DNA from: Anticarsia gemmatalis
Taxonomy: Eukaryota; Arthropoda; Insecta; Lepidoptera; Erebidae
Assembly (NCBI RefSeq): GCF_050436995.1
Contig: NC_134747.1
Location: 3,665,501-3,729,500 of the forward strand
Direction of reading: 5' to 3'
Length of the DNA: 64,000 nucleotides
In this document: positions 23,126 through 36,558 of the stretch, piece after piece
Position numbering within the stretch: the first letter of the stretch is position 1
Layout of the letters: each line of letters opens with the position of its first letter
Made by a program: the position numbers and the translations under genes
The notes under the pieces: generated by a model
Database searches by the model: none
Seen by the model: only the letters and a program-made list of their open reading frames with translations
What the model was told of the DNA's origin: nothing

Positions 23126-26100
23126 GTATGTACACAATCATTTATACTTTTTGATAATCTATCACTTGTCACCACAACTCCAACATAGCTGTTATGTCTC
23201 AAAGCTGTTCCTCGTCGACACGTCATGTATTCTCTGTTTTCTGAGTTTGCTTAGCATTTTTGTGATAATATTCGTTGCATTGAGTTATAATTGCGACTTT
23301 TTTCATACTATGACGTTAATATTTACGTCGTATGTTGTTTACATATAAGTTTACACATCCGCGTAGAGGTTATGTTGTGGATATAAAGTTTATGGTTCAT
23401 ATCCTGACTTCTTGTTTAAACTCTATAAATAAGTCGAAGTCGTCATGTAGTAACGCAATGAATAAACAAACAGTTAATTTTCATGACAGATTTTACATTA
23501 CCAAGAAGTTAGTTGTAAAGTACAGTTAGTCTGTGGTCATTTTTTGTTTACCAGTGAAAGTGAAGTCCAATTAGTGAATGAGTCATGGGCTCTTTTAGGA
23601 CGTTTACCTCGGTGACCCGAGTCTGGCAAACGATTACAGAGATGATCTCACTGTGTGACATTGAGTAACTTTGACTGGATAAATTAGCATAGACCATAGC
23701 TCTGTATTTGGCTAGTGTATAATGGCTTTATAATTGCGCATTTGTTAGATTTACGTATGTAGTGTTTGAGATAAAACTGCGCCTTTCCCAGAATAGCTAA
23801 TTCAAGTAGTATTGTGACATCAGACCACTTAGAATGTTTATCAAAACATTAACTTATCAGCAATTTATGCAGACAGTTTTATTGTTTGTATTAAGAGAAA
23901 GCTTCGCAAAGCATTAGCATACTTATAAATCTAAACTAACATATGCACCGGTCATCTCTTGTATTAAAATAAAACTGTAATTCAATTTTATAAAGTAACA
24001 AAATAAATAGTTGTTCTTAGATTATTCTGATGGGTATAACTACAACCATTTACCAAAGGCTAACCAGAATTTTTCGTTATTTTCTACTTTCTTCAGTTGC
24101 AAATTAGTAGCAGTAACAAATAAAAAAACAAGCTTAATTGAAAAGCCCAGCAAGTTTTGTTGCTCTATGTTAGATCTCTCAACCACTTGTGTCAGAAGCA
24201 AATGCTTAGAGACCATTCAGTTAATTTATACAAACAAATTAATTCCAGGCGGTGATGAAAATTGTGAAGCACTGCCATGAAGAATCATGCAGCAACATGG
24301 AGGTGGCTCAGGGAGCCTTACTCGGGCTCGTGGTGGAGAACCGTCTGGAGATCACCAACTGCTTCCCGTTCCCCAAGCACGATGACACCATGGACGAGGA
24401 GGAGTACCAGCTGGACATGATGAGGAGACTCCGTCGTGTTAATGTTGATCATTTTCATGTTGGATGGTAATTGTTTTCATTTCAAAAGTAAACTATATAG
24501 CAATTCTATTGGTAACTGTTTAGTTACCATACATAGGTACATTCATTTGAATGTGATGAGAGTTGCAATGATAGAAATGCTACAACTTTTATTCTAGATT
24601 AGAGATATATTAGATTAGAGGCCAAAGGTTACTTTGTTCACATTAAAGCTTTTTGTGGAGACCTATAGTTGTATCAGCATAATTTATCATATCTAAAATA
24701 CAGTAGGCAAAAAGGCATTTGAAAACATAAGAGTCAAGTCAAAGTTATCTATTCCAAATACCAAGACACTTGTTTATTGGTGCTATAAACAGAAAAGTGA
24801 CATAATAATTTAACCACTCAACAACACTTTAATCAATAATCCACATACTTAAGATATATAAATAAATAGTCATCATTAACAATGCGTAATGGAATAACTT
24901 GCAAAACTTACAACATTTGTTTGAGTTTTATGAATTTTGTGTCCACAAACACACTTGTTAGTTGTCATTCTTATGTACAAATTAGGAAAACTATATAAAA
25001 AATAGATGTAGTTGTAAAGCAGTTCCAACAAATCACGACCCAGCTAGGCTTTTAAAAAAAATATGAACAGATATTAGGAAAAGCCCAATACTTTATAGCT
25101 AGTATTTGGTAGTCACTTGTTAGGTAGCAAAACAGAAAGAACAACAATTAATGATTATTTTAATTGATACATAAGATGCTTTTTACTCTGAGAAATCTTA
25201 TGCAAGTGCGATTTAAGCCAGATAGTTAATTAAATCATTTTATTTTCCCACCAGGTACCAGAGCGCAGATGTCGGCAACTTCCTGAGCCAGTCGCTCCTG
25301 GAGTCTCAGTACCACTACCAGACATCCATCGAGGAGAGTGTGGTCGTCATCTACGACACCAAGAAGTCCGCCAGAGGCTTCCTCACTCTGAAGGCTTACC
25401 GTCTGACTCCCCAGGTTGGTATCACTAGATATTTTTAACTATGCACCTCTAAACATCAGATTTCCTGATATTCCTATTAACCTTTCGTATGCCGGACCCG
25501 CGTCGCGTCAAAAGTGTCCCATCTGTCGCGTCATTTTAACCGCGCGTTGCACATTGCATCTATATCGCGCAGATCTACGGTCCCGGCATACGAAGCTCTA
25601 AAAATTGGCGCGCAGACCTGCGTTCCGGCATAAAATAGGTTAATAGTTATTAATTTTAGTGGTCCATTTTTCTCCCTCTTAGTCTTGTCCAGGGACTAAA
25701 CAAGAAACGTTACTCAGCCAATGAGAAGTACGCAAAGGTCACGCAGCCAATTAAAAGAACTATTCGTTGTTGACGAAAATATTTGTTGAAGCTAATTAAT
25801 TAAAAACAAGACCAAGCTAGTGCAATGTCAGTAGCGTGTCTTAACCATCTTATTAGCTGCCATAGTATTACATAATTTGATTAAAACCTTGCTTCTATTA
25901 TTCCAGGCCATCGCCATGTACAAAGAGGGCGACTACACGCCAGAGGCCCTCCGTAACCTGAAGATTGGTTACGAGAGCTTGTTCATTGAAGTGCCCATCG
26001 TGATCCGCAACTCTCCGCTCACCAACATCATGATGTCTGAGTTGTCTGAGATGATCCCTGAAGAAGAGGGCTCCAAGTTCCTAGATTTGGGCACTGCATC

Positions 26101-26772
26101 AGTATTGGAAGGTAAGGAAAATGCTACTATGCATTATAGCTATTTGCTGTAATTGACTGAATGCTTCTTGGCAACTTTTATTAATGCATTGATTGCATAC
26201 TTATACATTTTGTTGCAATCCCTCTAAGCTTAACTTATTTATAGTTAACTAGCCTTAGTTTATAGTCATTCCTCTAAAATCATTCATTGATTTACTAAAA
26301 ACACAAAATAATAACTGTGTGGAAATCGAATCCAAGTTTGACTACCTAATTTGCTACATTATGGACATACCCAAAATTATGCTGGGAGTATCACAATTAA
26401 CCGTCACTTACATCCGCAGGACAACTCCGCAGCCTAATGGAGCGCGTAGACGAGCTCAACCAAGAAGCTATCAAGTTCAACAGATACCAGCAGTTGGTGG
26501 TGCGCCAGCAACAAGACAAACACCGCTGGATCGTCAAGAGGGCACAAGAAAACGCCGCGCGAGCAGCCAAGGATGAACCCCCACTACCTGAAGAAGATGT
26601 TAACAAACTCTTCAAACCCCACCCGGTTCCTCCCAGGCTCAACCCTATGATTGTCGCCGGTCAGATCAATACTTACAGCCAACACATCAGCCAGTTCTGC
26701 TCTCAAAGCCTCGCGAAGTTGTATCTGACGCAAGCGCTCCAAAACGCCAAGGAATCCAAGCAGAACCAGTAA
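23045..26772 (+). CDS. eIF3h: Translation initiation factor eIF3 subunit h, complete five-exon gene
   Basis: Exons 23045-23125, 24249-24466, 25255-25414, 25907-26111 and 26420-26772 join to 1017 nt, giving 338 residues, a normal length for insect eIF3h. All introns are GT-AG and phases agree (0, 2, 0, 1). The start AAAATGG is a good context. eIF3h is a subunit of the eIF3 complex that recruits mRNA to the 40S ribosome in the cytoplasm. Residues about 15-150 form the MPN domain. Where active MPN+ enzymes have a GWYHSHP-type zinc site, this protein has VGWYQSADVG, so it is the usual catalytically inactive MPN- type. The C-terminal half is helical (MERVDELNQEAIKFNRYQQL) and ends in QNAKESKQNQ. 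Confidence 0.98.
24249..24466 (+). CDS. eIF3h: eIF3h coding exon 2 (MPN core)
   Basis: TTCCAG|GCG to GGATG|GTAATT, phase 0 to 2. Encodes AVMKIVKHCHEESCSNMEVA and LLGLVVENRLEITNCFPFP, the MPN beta-sheet. Confidence 0.97.
25255..25414 (+). CDS. eIF3h: eIF3h coding exon 3
   Basis: CACCAG|GTACC to CCCCAG|GTTGGT, phase 2 to 0. Carries YQSADVGNFLSQSLLESQYH, the site of the lost metal-binding histidines. Confidence 0.97.
25477..25643. mobile_element. Short TTAA-flanked MITE in eIF3h intron 3
   Basis: TTAA at 25477-25480 and 25640-25643 flank a 159 bp element starting cctttcgtatgccgga and ending tccggcataaaatagg. An inner inverted pair, 'cgtatgccggacc' against 'ggtcccggcatacg', ends near 25592. TTAA target sites are the mark of piggyBac-type transposition. 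No transposase is encoded. Confidence 0.7.
25907..26111 (+). CDS. eIF3h: eIF3h coding exon 4
   Basis: TTCCAG|GCC to GGAAG|GTAAGG, phase 0 to 1. Encodes AIAMYKEGDYTPEALRNL through LTNIMMSELSEMIPEEEGS. Confidence 0.97.
26420..26772 (+). CDS. eIF3h: eIF3h coding exon 5 and stop
   Basis: CCGCAG|GACAACTC (phase 1, Gly-Gln-Leu) to TAA 26770-26772. Encodes the coiled-coil-like helix and the C-terminal QINTYSQHISQFCSQSLAKL part. Confidence 0.97.
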
Positions 26773-26783
26773 TTTTGTATTGT

Positions 26784-26789
26784 ATTAAA
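26784..26789 (+). terminator. eIF3h poly(A) signal ATTAAA
   Basis: ATTAAA 12 nt after the stop, followed about 20 nt on by 'ttattgcgttgttttcttc', a GT/T-rich stretch. It would give a very short 3' UTR, common for translation-factor mRNAs. Confidence 0.65.
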
Positions 26790-27690
26790 GTCATGTACAC
26801 TTATTGCGTTGTTTTCTTCAGTTATCCTTTTTACATAATATTATGTTACCAAAGATGGTTTACCACTATACTTGGGCCATTATAAATGTGCAAACTACGT
26901 AATAGTCAAGAGGATGTAATAATCGTTCTTAAGACTTGAATGCGAGCGAGAGGAGATAAAAATGACGTATGACGTATTTCGCACGTTCATGATGAGCTGA
27001 GTATACTACACTGGACGTAGAAGCCAGTTTTCTTGCACTGGTGTCAAAAAAAACCGTCACGAAGTCCAAAATGAGTTCTCTGTGATCTTTGACTCTTTAA
27101 TTTGATTAACTAGGATGAAAAATAAAACTTCGCTTTACCTCGATGTATTAATAATAAATACCACATAGTTATCACAAGAATGGAATTGTTCTTTACTCTG
27201 GAAAATGATCCTGCTTAGAAAGTAAGAACATTTTTTTCTAAAAATTAATCGGCGATCGAGACATGAAAAGACTAAGGAGGCACCTGTATAGGACAGGTGC
27301 CTCATCATAGAGAAAGACATTTAAATAATTTGATTATTTACCTACAATTAGCGGACCGCAACATTATTACAGTGATATGGGTTGTCAAGCCATTACCGAT
27401 GGAAAACCGCCAAAGGATAATGACGACAAATTTAGAACGTCCTTTGATTACCACAAATTACTTTATTCTTGGTCCTTTGTGATTGAGATAGGTCTATACC
27501 GACCTCATGTCTTCGAAGCAAATTGAATTAATTTGTTGAGTTTGGTGGTAATTTAGGTAAACGGTAAAACGGGATAGCTAGGGAGGTCTAGCTAGGACCT
27601 ATTTTGTTTTAGTATCAGTTTGCATCTATGCGTATTCAGATGATTCTACAATACAAGTTCTTAGATTTCCAATAGGCACTTTATACCTAA
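26790..27690. other. eIF3h downstream flank with one hairpin
   Basis: No coding exon. The one structure that stands out is the hairpin at 27278-27304. Confidence 0.5.
27278..27304. repeat. Perfect 11 bp hairpin (gaggcacctgt/acaggtgcctc)
   Basis: The arms gaggcacctgt and acaggtgcctc pair perfectly around 'atagg'. Flanking sequence does not extend the stem, so it is too short for a microRNA precursor, and there is no T run to suggest termination. It may be a relic of an inverted-repeat element. Confidence 0.8.
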
Positions 27691-27965
27691 CTAGCTGACC
27701 CGCGCAACTTCGCTTGCGTCACCTAAGAGAAAGGGGTCAAAATTTTCCCCGCTTTTGTAACATTTTTCGTTGCTATTCCGCTCCTAATAACCGTAGCGTG
27801 ATGTTATATAGCCTATAGCCTTCCTCGATAAATGGGCTATCTAACACTGAAAGAATTTTTCAAATCGGACCAGTAGTTCCTGAGATTAGCGCGTTCAAAC
27901 AAACAAACAAACAAACAAACAATCAAACAAACAAACTCTTCAGCTTTATTATATTAGTATAGATT
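27691..27965 (+). repeat. Lepidopteran RTE/SINE-type repeat with (CAAA)n, copy 2
   Basis: Same sequence as 1691-1956, from 'ctagctgacccgcgcaactt' to 'attagtatagatt', with the CAAA tract near 27896-27936 interrupted by one CAAT. The high identity between copies suggests fairly recent amplification. Confidence 0.78.
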
Positions 27966-29848
27966 ATGTATTATACTTAGATTTTCAGCAGGCGCTTTTT
28001 ATGTTATCGTCTATAATGTCTGCTTTATGAACTGTTTTGCGTTAGTGTATTCAATATAGCTATTTAATTGTCATTGAAGTGTAATACCATAGCAATTTTC
28101 AGAATAGTCTTGTAAAAAATGTCGCCGATAAATAATTTGTGCGTGTATATTTTTTACCTAGTAAAATTACGTAAATTGAGTATTCGCGTGCAGCCGCTCA
28201 ATCATTAAGTTGTTTCGATCAAATTCGTAGACTACGTACATTTAATAAAGCCATCATGCTCGGAACAAGATGTCTCCTTGTTCGGGGGACTTGACGTAAA
28301 TTAGGGTAGCGATTAGATCGTTACGCTACAAAATGGATAATCCTGCGGTGTCCTGCGGTTGGCTAATCGTGACCACAAAATTGTATAATACACTAATTTT
28401 GCATGATTTTGTTGTAAATAGTTCGGACGGAAATAATTTGGGTTTCTGTTGGTTTGATGGCTTTTTGACGTGAGGGTTCTTGCAGTTGATTTGTCTAATA
28501 ATAAGTTATTGTCAGTTGTAATCATCGGCGATATTAAGTGGCGTTACCCGATTGGTATAGATACCTACTTTAAGAGCCATTAAAATTTGCTGCATGCTTC
28601 CAAAGCTGTAGGTTGAGTGACTTCGAGGAGTAGCCTAAGAAGTCTAGCACCCTTTCTAGCGGAAGAAGTTATTGAATCTTTACTTTTAAGTTTTACTTAA
28701 ACTCACGCTATCAGGGTGGTGTTGAAAACTTCAATTGCATTGCTATGCAAATTATTATTGTAAATTTATTTATGATATATTTTATGAAATGAATAAAGTT
28801 TTTAAACCTAAGTACTTTTTTTATAGAAAAATAAAAACCTAGCGCATCGGTTAGGGATAACATAATAGTTATTTCTAAGCCTTGTTGACTTTTATTTACT
28901 TATACCGTTAGTTTTTACGACTTCGTTACAAGATATTATGTACTTTTTTAATGCTGTCAGCAAAGTTTTATAGCCAAACCCTTCCTTTATTATCATTGGT
29001 GTCAGCAATTACTGCTCGCGTTTCAACAATACCTGGTTAATGTACAGTAACATCACAATTAAATACCTAGCTACAGTTTCTTTTTGTGTTTTTATATCAA
29101 GAATTTTATACTTGTTTTTTACAGAATGACTAAACAAAGTCATTTTGTATCTGGTATACCGAAAAAAAAGTCGAAGAAGTGCTTCAAAATTGCTGTTTCA
29201 GAGTAGTGAACGGGTTTTACGATATGTTTTTTATAATTATTCCCGGTTTAAAGAAATACCCTAGACTTTTCTCCTATAATGTATGGTGATTGTTTGAAAG
29301 TCAATAAACTGTAGACTGTAATTATTCTGCTTACTTTATGTCGTGAGGTCGTGACCGAATGATAATCGAGGAGGCAATTGCGCTGAATTTATAGTAAGTA
29401 TAATTTTATTTTACTCCGTTATAAGAAAAACTCTGTAATTAAATTTCACCTTTCCCTTTACAGTTCACTTATATGATCTACTTAATAGATACTGATTTCT
29501 AATGAGTAAATTACGCATTTTCTGCTTCTAGCTACTTTTTTTAGTTCCGATTGGATTATTAAGTCTAATTTATTAATACTAAAAATGTAAGCTTATATAA
29601 AACCACGTTATTATTTTTTGTATACGAACGTTACACAAGTCAATGGAGCTGAAATACATAAATTGAAAGAATATTATAAGGGTCTTCTTTCAGCCGGTTG
29701 TTAGTAAGTTCTTAATGACCTTAAAAAGTAGAAACGTATTCCTTATTAACACAAACCTAGATAGTAAGATGATTAGAAAATAACATTTAGTTTTTAATTG
29801 GGATAATAGAATCCGCACTATTCGTTTTAATATCCGAAAATCCAAACT
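27966..29848. other. Intergenic, nothing recognised
   Basis: AT-rich. 'cctgcggt' is repeated twice near 28342-28359. No exon, RNA gene or complete repeat recognised. Confidence 0.5.
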
Positions 29849-30040
29849 TCCTTCGTGGCGCAGTGCTAAAGATCGTCACGCCGCCACCATTGCGCCGAGG
29901 GTCCTAGGTTCGATTTCTACATGGAACAATTATTTGTGCGACGCACAAAAATTATTTCGGGTCTAGTTGTACTTTGTGTCCGATTCTGGTATATTTATAA
30001 AAGTCCCCAAGACACAGGAGCATTTCTTAGTGAGGGAATT
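29849..30040 (+). repeat. tRNA-derived SINE, copy B
   Basis: Head CTTCGTGGCGCAGTG (A box) and GGTTCGATTTC (B box), then 'acaattatttgtgcgac' and 'aaaagtccccaagacacagg', matching the minus-strand copies at 16.6-16.8 kb and 41.8-42.0 kb. It is more diverged than copy A. Confidence 0.8.
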
Positions 30041-33000
30041 CAAAGAAAACCCTATGTTGATATGATCATCCAAACGTTATGCAGGGGATGGATTTCAAAA
30101 GTTTGTTTATTCAACGCTTAAAACGATTGAAGTTCCAAAAGTACATTTTATTATACCTAATTGAATGAGATCTCAAGTAGAAGTGCGAGTCTATGGTCAA
30201 ATTACATGCAATTAAAATGATGACTCTATACAATAAACGAGCAGTTAAAATTACAAAGTAAATGAATTACAATAAAATTTATTAATCGTTATTATCACAA
30301 AGTAGGTAATCCTAGTGTGTGAGCACGTTTTACCCACAAACGTAGACGGCTGAGCATCAATTTTATATTGTAAATAGTAATTGCGACGGAAAATGGCCGC
30401 TAATTGTGTGTTGTCAGTAAAAAATAAATTATACCCGGTGTCATTTGTGGGAGTTTATTTAACAAACGCTTGCAACATTGTACTTTTCACTTGAAGACTT
30501 TAGTGGTACTGTGAATTGACGGAGGTTTATTGAGTGTAATTAATAGTCTCTAACTTCTATTGTGAATTTCAGGGCCTCGACTTGTTATACTTTACTTTGT
30601 AAGACGTAATGACGTGACAATACAAACACAAGTTTCATTAGTTTGCTAAGATGTCAATTGTTTCCCATGTTAGGAGAAGTAGTTTACAATTTATGTTTAG
30701 TGATACTAATCTAATTATTGATTTGTTGACATACGTAAGATCACATCCGATTCCCACGGAAGTATGTGGATAGAAAAACGCCTTGATATGTGTTTTAATT
30801 TGTTAAGACTGAAAGGCCTTTCATTGAACTACCTATAAAAATATTAAATTCAACTGTTTTTGTTGTAACTCTCTTATGACTCTTTGGCAATTTTTGGGTA
30901 CCTCACCTTGTAATATTTCATAACAGCTTTTATAAGAGGATGGATGGTTATTTTACACAAAAGACTTTCTTCTCTATGTTATTATGGTAAACAGTATATA
31001 GATATAACCAGGTGCAGGATTCGAATTTCAGACCATTATTCTTGAACATAAATTTCATTATATTTCGTATTCAGACAAGCATTATGTGTGAAATGGCTAA
31101 TATATTAGAAGTCTAGGAAAATAGTCATATTATTGAACGATTTACAACCAGTAATTGCCGTTGTAATCAGTAGGAATGGCGTCTTAAACGTTCTTTTCCC
31201 TGTTATAAACAAAAACTTTGTGAAGATATTTCATAGTCTCACTTATTATGAAGTTCATATGAAGTTGTGGCTACTATAAAATATGGATTAAGTAATCCAA
31301 CGTTCAAGTAATAGTACTTAGAAATTGTTTATTACCAACATATTTATTGTTTATTTCGAATAAATGGTCGTTGTTTTTATTTCCTGCTTACTTTTAGCAT
31401 TAATAAAATGGTGGTTATGTCTGAAATTCATTGCGTTTTTTATTTTTCAGACAGCTCAACCTGTGTGCCCCTGGGGGTTTGCGATTATCTGTACGGGTAT
31501 TCGTTATATCTATGGGCGTTTGAATTAACTAATAAATTCTAGAAAGTCTTGTAGTCGTTACGCTTTCTTAGCACCAAGCTTTATATTAATACAGTCTTTA
31601 TAAAAATGAAAAATTTTAATCAAAGTAACCCGGGTGTATTACGGAAGTACACTTATATACTTTCGGATATAAAAGGCGTGATATTAAGTTCTTGAGTTTT
31701 TTTTTCAGTATTTAAATAATATCTAATATATAATATCTAATAATAATAACAATATCCTAGAATGCCTGTGTTCTTGATAACGGGCGGAGAGAGAAGGGTT
31801 AAATTAGGCTTGATTTTTTAAGAGTCCGTGGACGGTTAAAGTTAAAAAGTGCTGATAATATAGTGGTTAATTTCTAGTTGCAAAAGTAAGTCGTAATAAT
31901 CATTCCTAAAGTAAAAACAAACCCGTAACTTTGATACAGTTATATCTATTTATTGGACATGATAATTCTATCCAACCCTTTTACGAGTAACTAGAAAATA
32001 ATAATTCCAACGTAAAAACTAGTTCAACTAACCGTAATGTGTAATTGCCATCATAAAATTAACACTATGGTGTATAATAAATGTTGCCAGTACAGGAAAA
32101 GTCCACTCGTCAGTGGGAGGAGCGAACTAGTAGTATATTTTATTAAGTAGTCGCCCTAGGCAGCTTGTAGGTTTGTAAAGTGCCCGGTTAGAGTGGTCTG
32201 CGAAGTCTTGTTAAAACGTTACTCTCATTAGCTTGTCTTGTTATAACTACTAAAACAGGGCTGACTCGGGCGATACCTCAGAAATGGATTTTGTTTTTTT
32301 TATTAGAATTCTATTTTATTTTAACCGAACGTGATAAGTCTGGGCCCCTTTAACAAAACACGTATCGGAGTGGTAAAATGCATTTATCACCTTTCGTGTT
32401 CATTTTTCAGAAGTGTTAATGACTATTTTGACTGATAGTATGCCTCGAGATTTTCTTTGTGATACATCGGAAGATAAAAAAGGTGGTACAGCAGGCCGTA
32501 ATAAGACAAAGAGAGTCAAAGTTACTTTATTAATTTTGTATAGGTATATTTTAAATTTAATACAATATGTATAAATTAGTAAGTGATAAAATGTAAACGT
32601 TAACCCTAACACTTAATATCTAATTTATCTTAATTACCTAAGTAGACTAGCTTCGTTAGTTAAAACAGATTGCTTTACATTTCTATACTTTCATATTTAT
32701 TCGCCTAATATAGAAATATTAACATAGATTTACTTTGTTCACTATTAAACAGCTAAAATATAGCTCCTCGCTAATGGCGGCTTGAAAAGCGTTGGTTAAA
32801 TTTATATAATCAAACATTAGTAATTATTCGTTCCTGGTGATAATATTCTATAATTATGTTTTTAATTTCTGTAAAACAGATATCTCGTGATCATCTTATG
32901 TTAATTTATTGTAATAAATGTTTGTAATTAAAACTTTATACGAATAGCGGTCACGAGAAACTTTTTGTGGCCTTTTCACGATCCTTTTTAATGAAGAAAA

Positions 33001-36000
33001 AACGCATTATAACTTATAATAAGCTCTCTGTAATTCGTATATAATTAGGTTAGTTTATTAAAATATTTAGCAAAGTAAACATTTTACTATCCTCTTTTAT
33101 TTTTCGCTATTATTATCTCAGTATCGGTAGGGTACTGTTCAAAACTAAATAATCAGTCGATTATCGCTGGGTACGGAAAATTCGATTAATAACCGTTGAT
33201 CGAATCGATTTAGCATTTATACGGTAAACGATGGAGCGGCTACGTACCTATTTTTTATAAGTGCGATGTTCCAGGGCCAGTGCCGTAATTTTATTATGCA
33301 AATGCGGCATAAAGTGTTGCCATAATCGCTCGAAACTATTAGCCAGAGACAAGAGCGCGGGAAAATTATTGAGCTAAAAATGGCCGCCGTTCTTTCAATA
33401 GTGCAACTTATGGGCCTGCTTGATAGGCTGATGAAAATAATACATTTTATGTACATAATGTAAATATAGTAGATATAGAGATTATAGGTTCTATAATCTT
33501 ATGTCCCGTTACAAATCCGCCAAGTTAGATGTTTAAGTTCAAGTAGAGTAGTAATTAAATCAGGTGCTGTTAAAAAAATTGGCTAGTGAACATTCCTTAA
33601 CTTTATACTAAGTCAACCTCTATTATTTCAATCTTTATTAGGCGGCATAAATGTTTCACCTACTTAGCATAAAGACGGTCTAGGCAAAAACTTCGTTTAC
33701 CGAAACACAGAAGAGGAGGTCCTTACGTCTTTTCATCTCGCACAATGGTTAATACGGGGTCCACAAATTGTCCACAAGAAACGATAACAGTTTGATAACG
33801 TTTAAGTATTGGTTTTGGGCGAATTTAATCAAAAACGTTGCTATAACAGTTATTACCCGGGTCGGGTTAATTTCAAAATATACGATAAAGGATGGAAAAA
33901 TAATATTTAAGGGAATTAGGCTGCCGGTGTCGGCGTAGGGGGGCAATTTGGTAGATTGCGCGAGCGCCGCCGAGCGTGTATTTTCTGTGAATTTTTTAAT
34001 TAAATTACGAGCCCAGATGCTGTAAAGTTGATGGGAGAACGTTTACGAAGCCACTCTTGACTTGACCTCAGTGGTGCGCTCAAATTAATTTTATTGTTGA
34101 ATTTTGTTTGGTTTATAATTTTATAATACCAAATTGAGATGTTTAATGGAGTACCGTGATAATTCTTGTTCATTTAAGCTCATTAGAAGCAAACGTTTTA
34201 GTGATTATTTTCTTCTAAATTAAGTCTTTAATTACGTGCGTGTATTTATCTGGATTGGTTTCTAGAAAATCGTGATTAATCTTGTTAAAAGTGAAGTCTG
34301 GTGAGTCAACATTTTTTACCTTTTTGGGATCTAGATACGTACTTATTAGTTGCACAGGTGTAGAGGGTCCGTGTGAAAATGCTTAGGTTTACTTAGCGTA
34401 AGAGATTTGTTGGTAATTGCAAAAGAACTTTAATTTATAAGTAACCGTTAAAAGTGTACAATAAACATTGGAAATACCTTTTCTTTGATTTATGGTTTTG
34501 AAATCAACATCATATTTTTATGATAAAAAGAGAATAAAATTGCAAATGGGAGAAAGTGCAGGTAATAAATTTAGTTAGTATGACGCGTCTTGGACAGCGA
34601 TAAAGACTGCGGCGCGCATATTTCACGGTAAGTGCACCTAATGTAATAATTCTAAACTTATCTACACACTTTGCTGTCCTGGTATTACACAAATCTTGAC
34701 AGACTGCCGACTTTTGATAATGAGCTTGCAAGAAACTCTACGTATGACAAGCAAAGCTGCTATTAAAGTTATTTATTTAGGTATTGTTCAACGTAGTTAG
34801 GAAAAAGGTGTAAAATGTTTAATTCTAGTACTTAACGACGGGGCGTCTGCACCCTGCACGTGTCGTTATAGTAACTTCTGTAGTGTGTTTACTTACAACT
34901 CTTACAAAAGTATATATTTCAGTGACACTTAGTGAATACCCTTTCTATATAACCTAAATATAAACTATGAACTTTTGGCGAAATCACAAGATAACACTTC
35001 ATATTAACCAAACTACAAAACAAAACAAACAAAGTCGTAAGCACCACGATTATAACGAAACACTTAAGACCAATTTCCTTTCAGCTAATATCAATAAACT
35101 CTATAAATAACTGCAATTTGGCGTGCGGCTAGTTCCCCAATTACCAGTACTTACTGAAGTAACCTCAGTTTAAAGTTAAGTGGTAATAAAGCATAACTCG
35201 GGAGCCTTTAGGATCCGAGGCTTATGAAGGATAATGGAACAACGCAATAACCTTTTATGGCCACCGTAATGCTTCGACGCCAATTTTGAAACTATGTTGG
35301 TTAAAAAACGTAACGTTTTGTACTCGGTAATGAAATTATATTGATGATTCTGTGATGTTTACTTGTTTATTTTTGAACTTTGAGTTTTAAAGATGGCGGG
35401 TTACCTATAGGGATTGGATTTGTTAAATGTTTTCTAGTTTTAAATGTTAGGTACTACGTTTCAAAGAGTACCTAATAGAGGTAAATAAAGTAACGTATTT
35501 GGAATAGTTTTGAATCGGAAAACTGTGTGTGAGAGGTCTAAATATTTTTAACCCGATGACTATATCTGCCAAGTAAATGAAGATGTAGGCAAAGATAATT
35601 ATTAAAAATAGAGAAGAATTTATCCGTTATTATAAAGGAGAATAATAAAAGCTATTTTAATGACGTAATCATTAATGTAGCGTAAATAACTAGTCTTTTG
35701 TCTTAGCCCAGACGCACCTAAGTCTATTTTATAAACATCCTCATTATAAACCATGTTTTGTTAAATAGGTTCCCAAATTAATTGACCATAATGATAGCTC
35801 GTGATACATTTTTATACGTTTAAGTAGCAAAAAGTGTATCATACTTATTATTAGGTGTTACTTGATGATACTAGACACTTTAATTATAATAAGTGACTGC
35901 TACTGCTAACGTACATATTAATTTGAAATCTTTATGAACAACATCATAATATGTTACAGGTGTTACTAAATATACTAAGATACCTACTTAGGTGTAATAA

Positions 36001-36522
36001 GGTTGGAAAATATAATAACAACTTTAGTAAAAATAATTTTAAAGCAGCGTCATCTTATTTTATAAGTGCCATTTTTCGAATTCAACAGAAAATAGAAAAT
36101 TTCAAAGTAATCATCGTACTTTAAAAGTAAAAAAGCGATGCGAAGCGAAAAATCTATATCATAATTTTTAATTCAAATATTAGTACGTACAGAAGAGTAT
36201 TCGTCCTACAATCATATTCAATACAAAGTCCATAAACCACTCGATTCCTAACCAACAGACTCGAAATTATCAACTAATATCGATTGATATCGGTAATTGT
36301 TATTCGGTACGGGTGAGTGCAGTTTTACGATTCGCCTCACTAATTTCTCACAGCTCTATCGTATAATGGCGGATGAATGGCGGTATCATTTTTGCGTTAA
36401 GCGTGTAATCATTGCTGTGGGTAATTCGGTGTTAGCACGTCGTAATTCATCACGATTTTGTTCTGTACACCGTTTCCATTCTACTCAATACCGTGTGAGG
36501 CTTTTTTGCCGTGTGCAAGTTT
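30041..36522. other. Gene desert, first part; possible conserved regulatory blocks
   Basis: No coding exon and no complete repeat seen. Two blocks stand out from the AT-rich background. 33236-33420 includes 'ttttattatgcaaatgcgg', with the POU octamer ATGCAAAT, and 'aaaatggccgcc', a Pho/YY1-like core. 33910-34080 is GC-rich around 'gcgcgagcgccgccgagcg', followed by 'tttttaattaaattac'. Function is inferred from composition and motifs only. Confidence 0.35.
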
Positions 36523-36558
36523 TTAACCGACTTTAAAAAAGGACGAGGTTCTCAATTA
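36523..36558 (+). repeat. Fragment of a dispersed lepidopteran repeat
   Basis: 'taaccgactttaaaaaagga' followed by 'cgaggttctcaatt' is a motif met very often in lepidopteran intergenic DNA. Only this short piece can be recognised. Confidence 0.45.

Noticed and set aside
27278..27304. MicroRNA precursor
   Set aside because: The stem is only 11 bp and the flanks do not pair, so it is too short.
36297..36536. 79-codon open frame on +
   Set aside because: It runs into a dispersed lepidopteran repeat fragment and has no recognisable domain.
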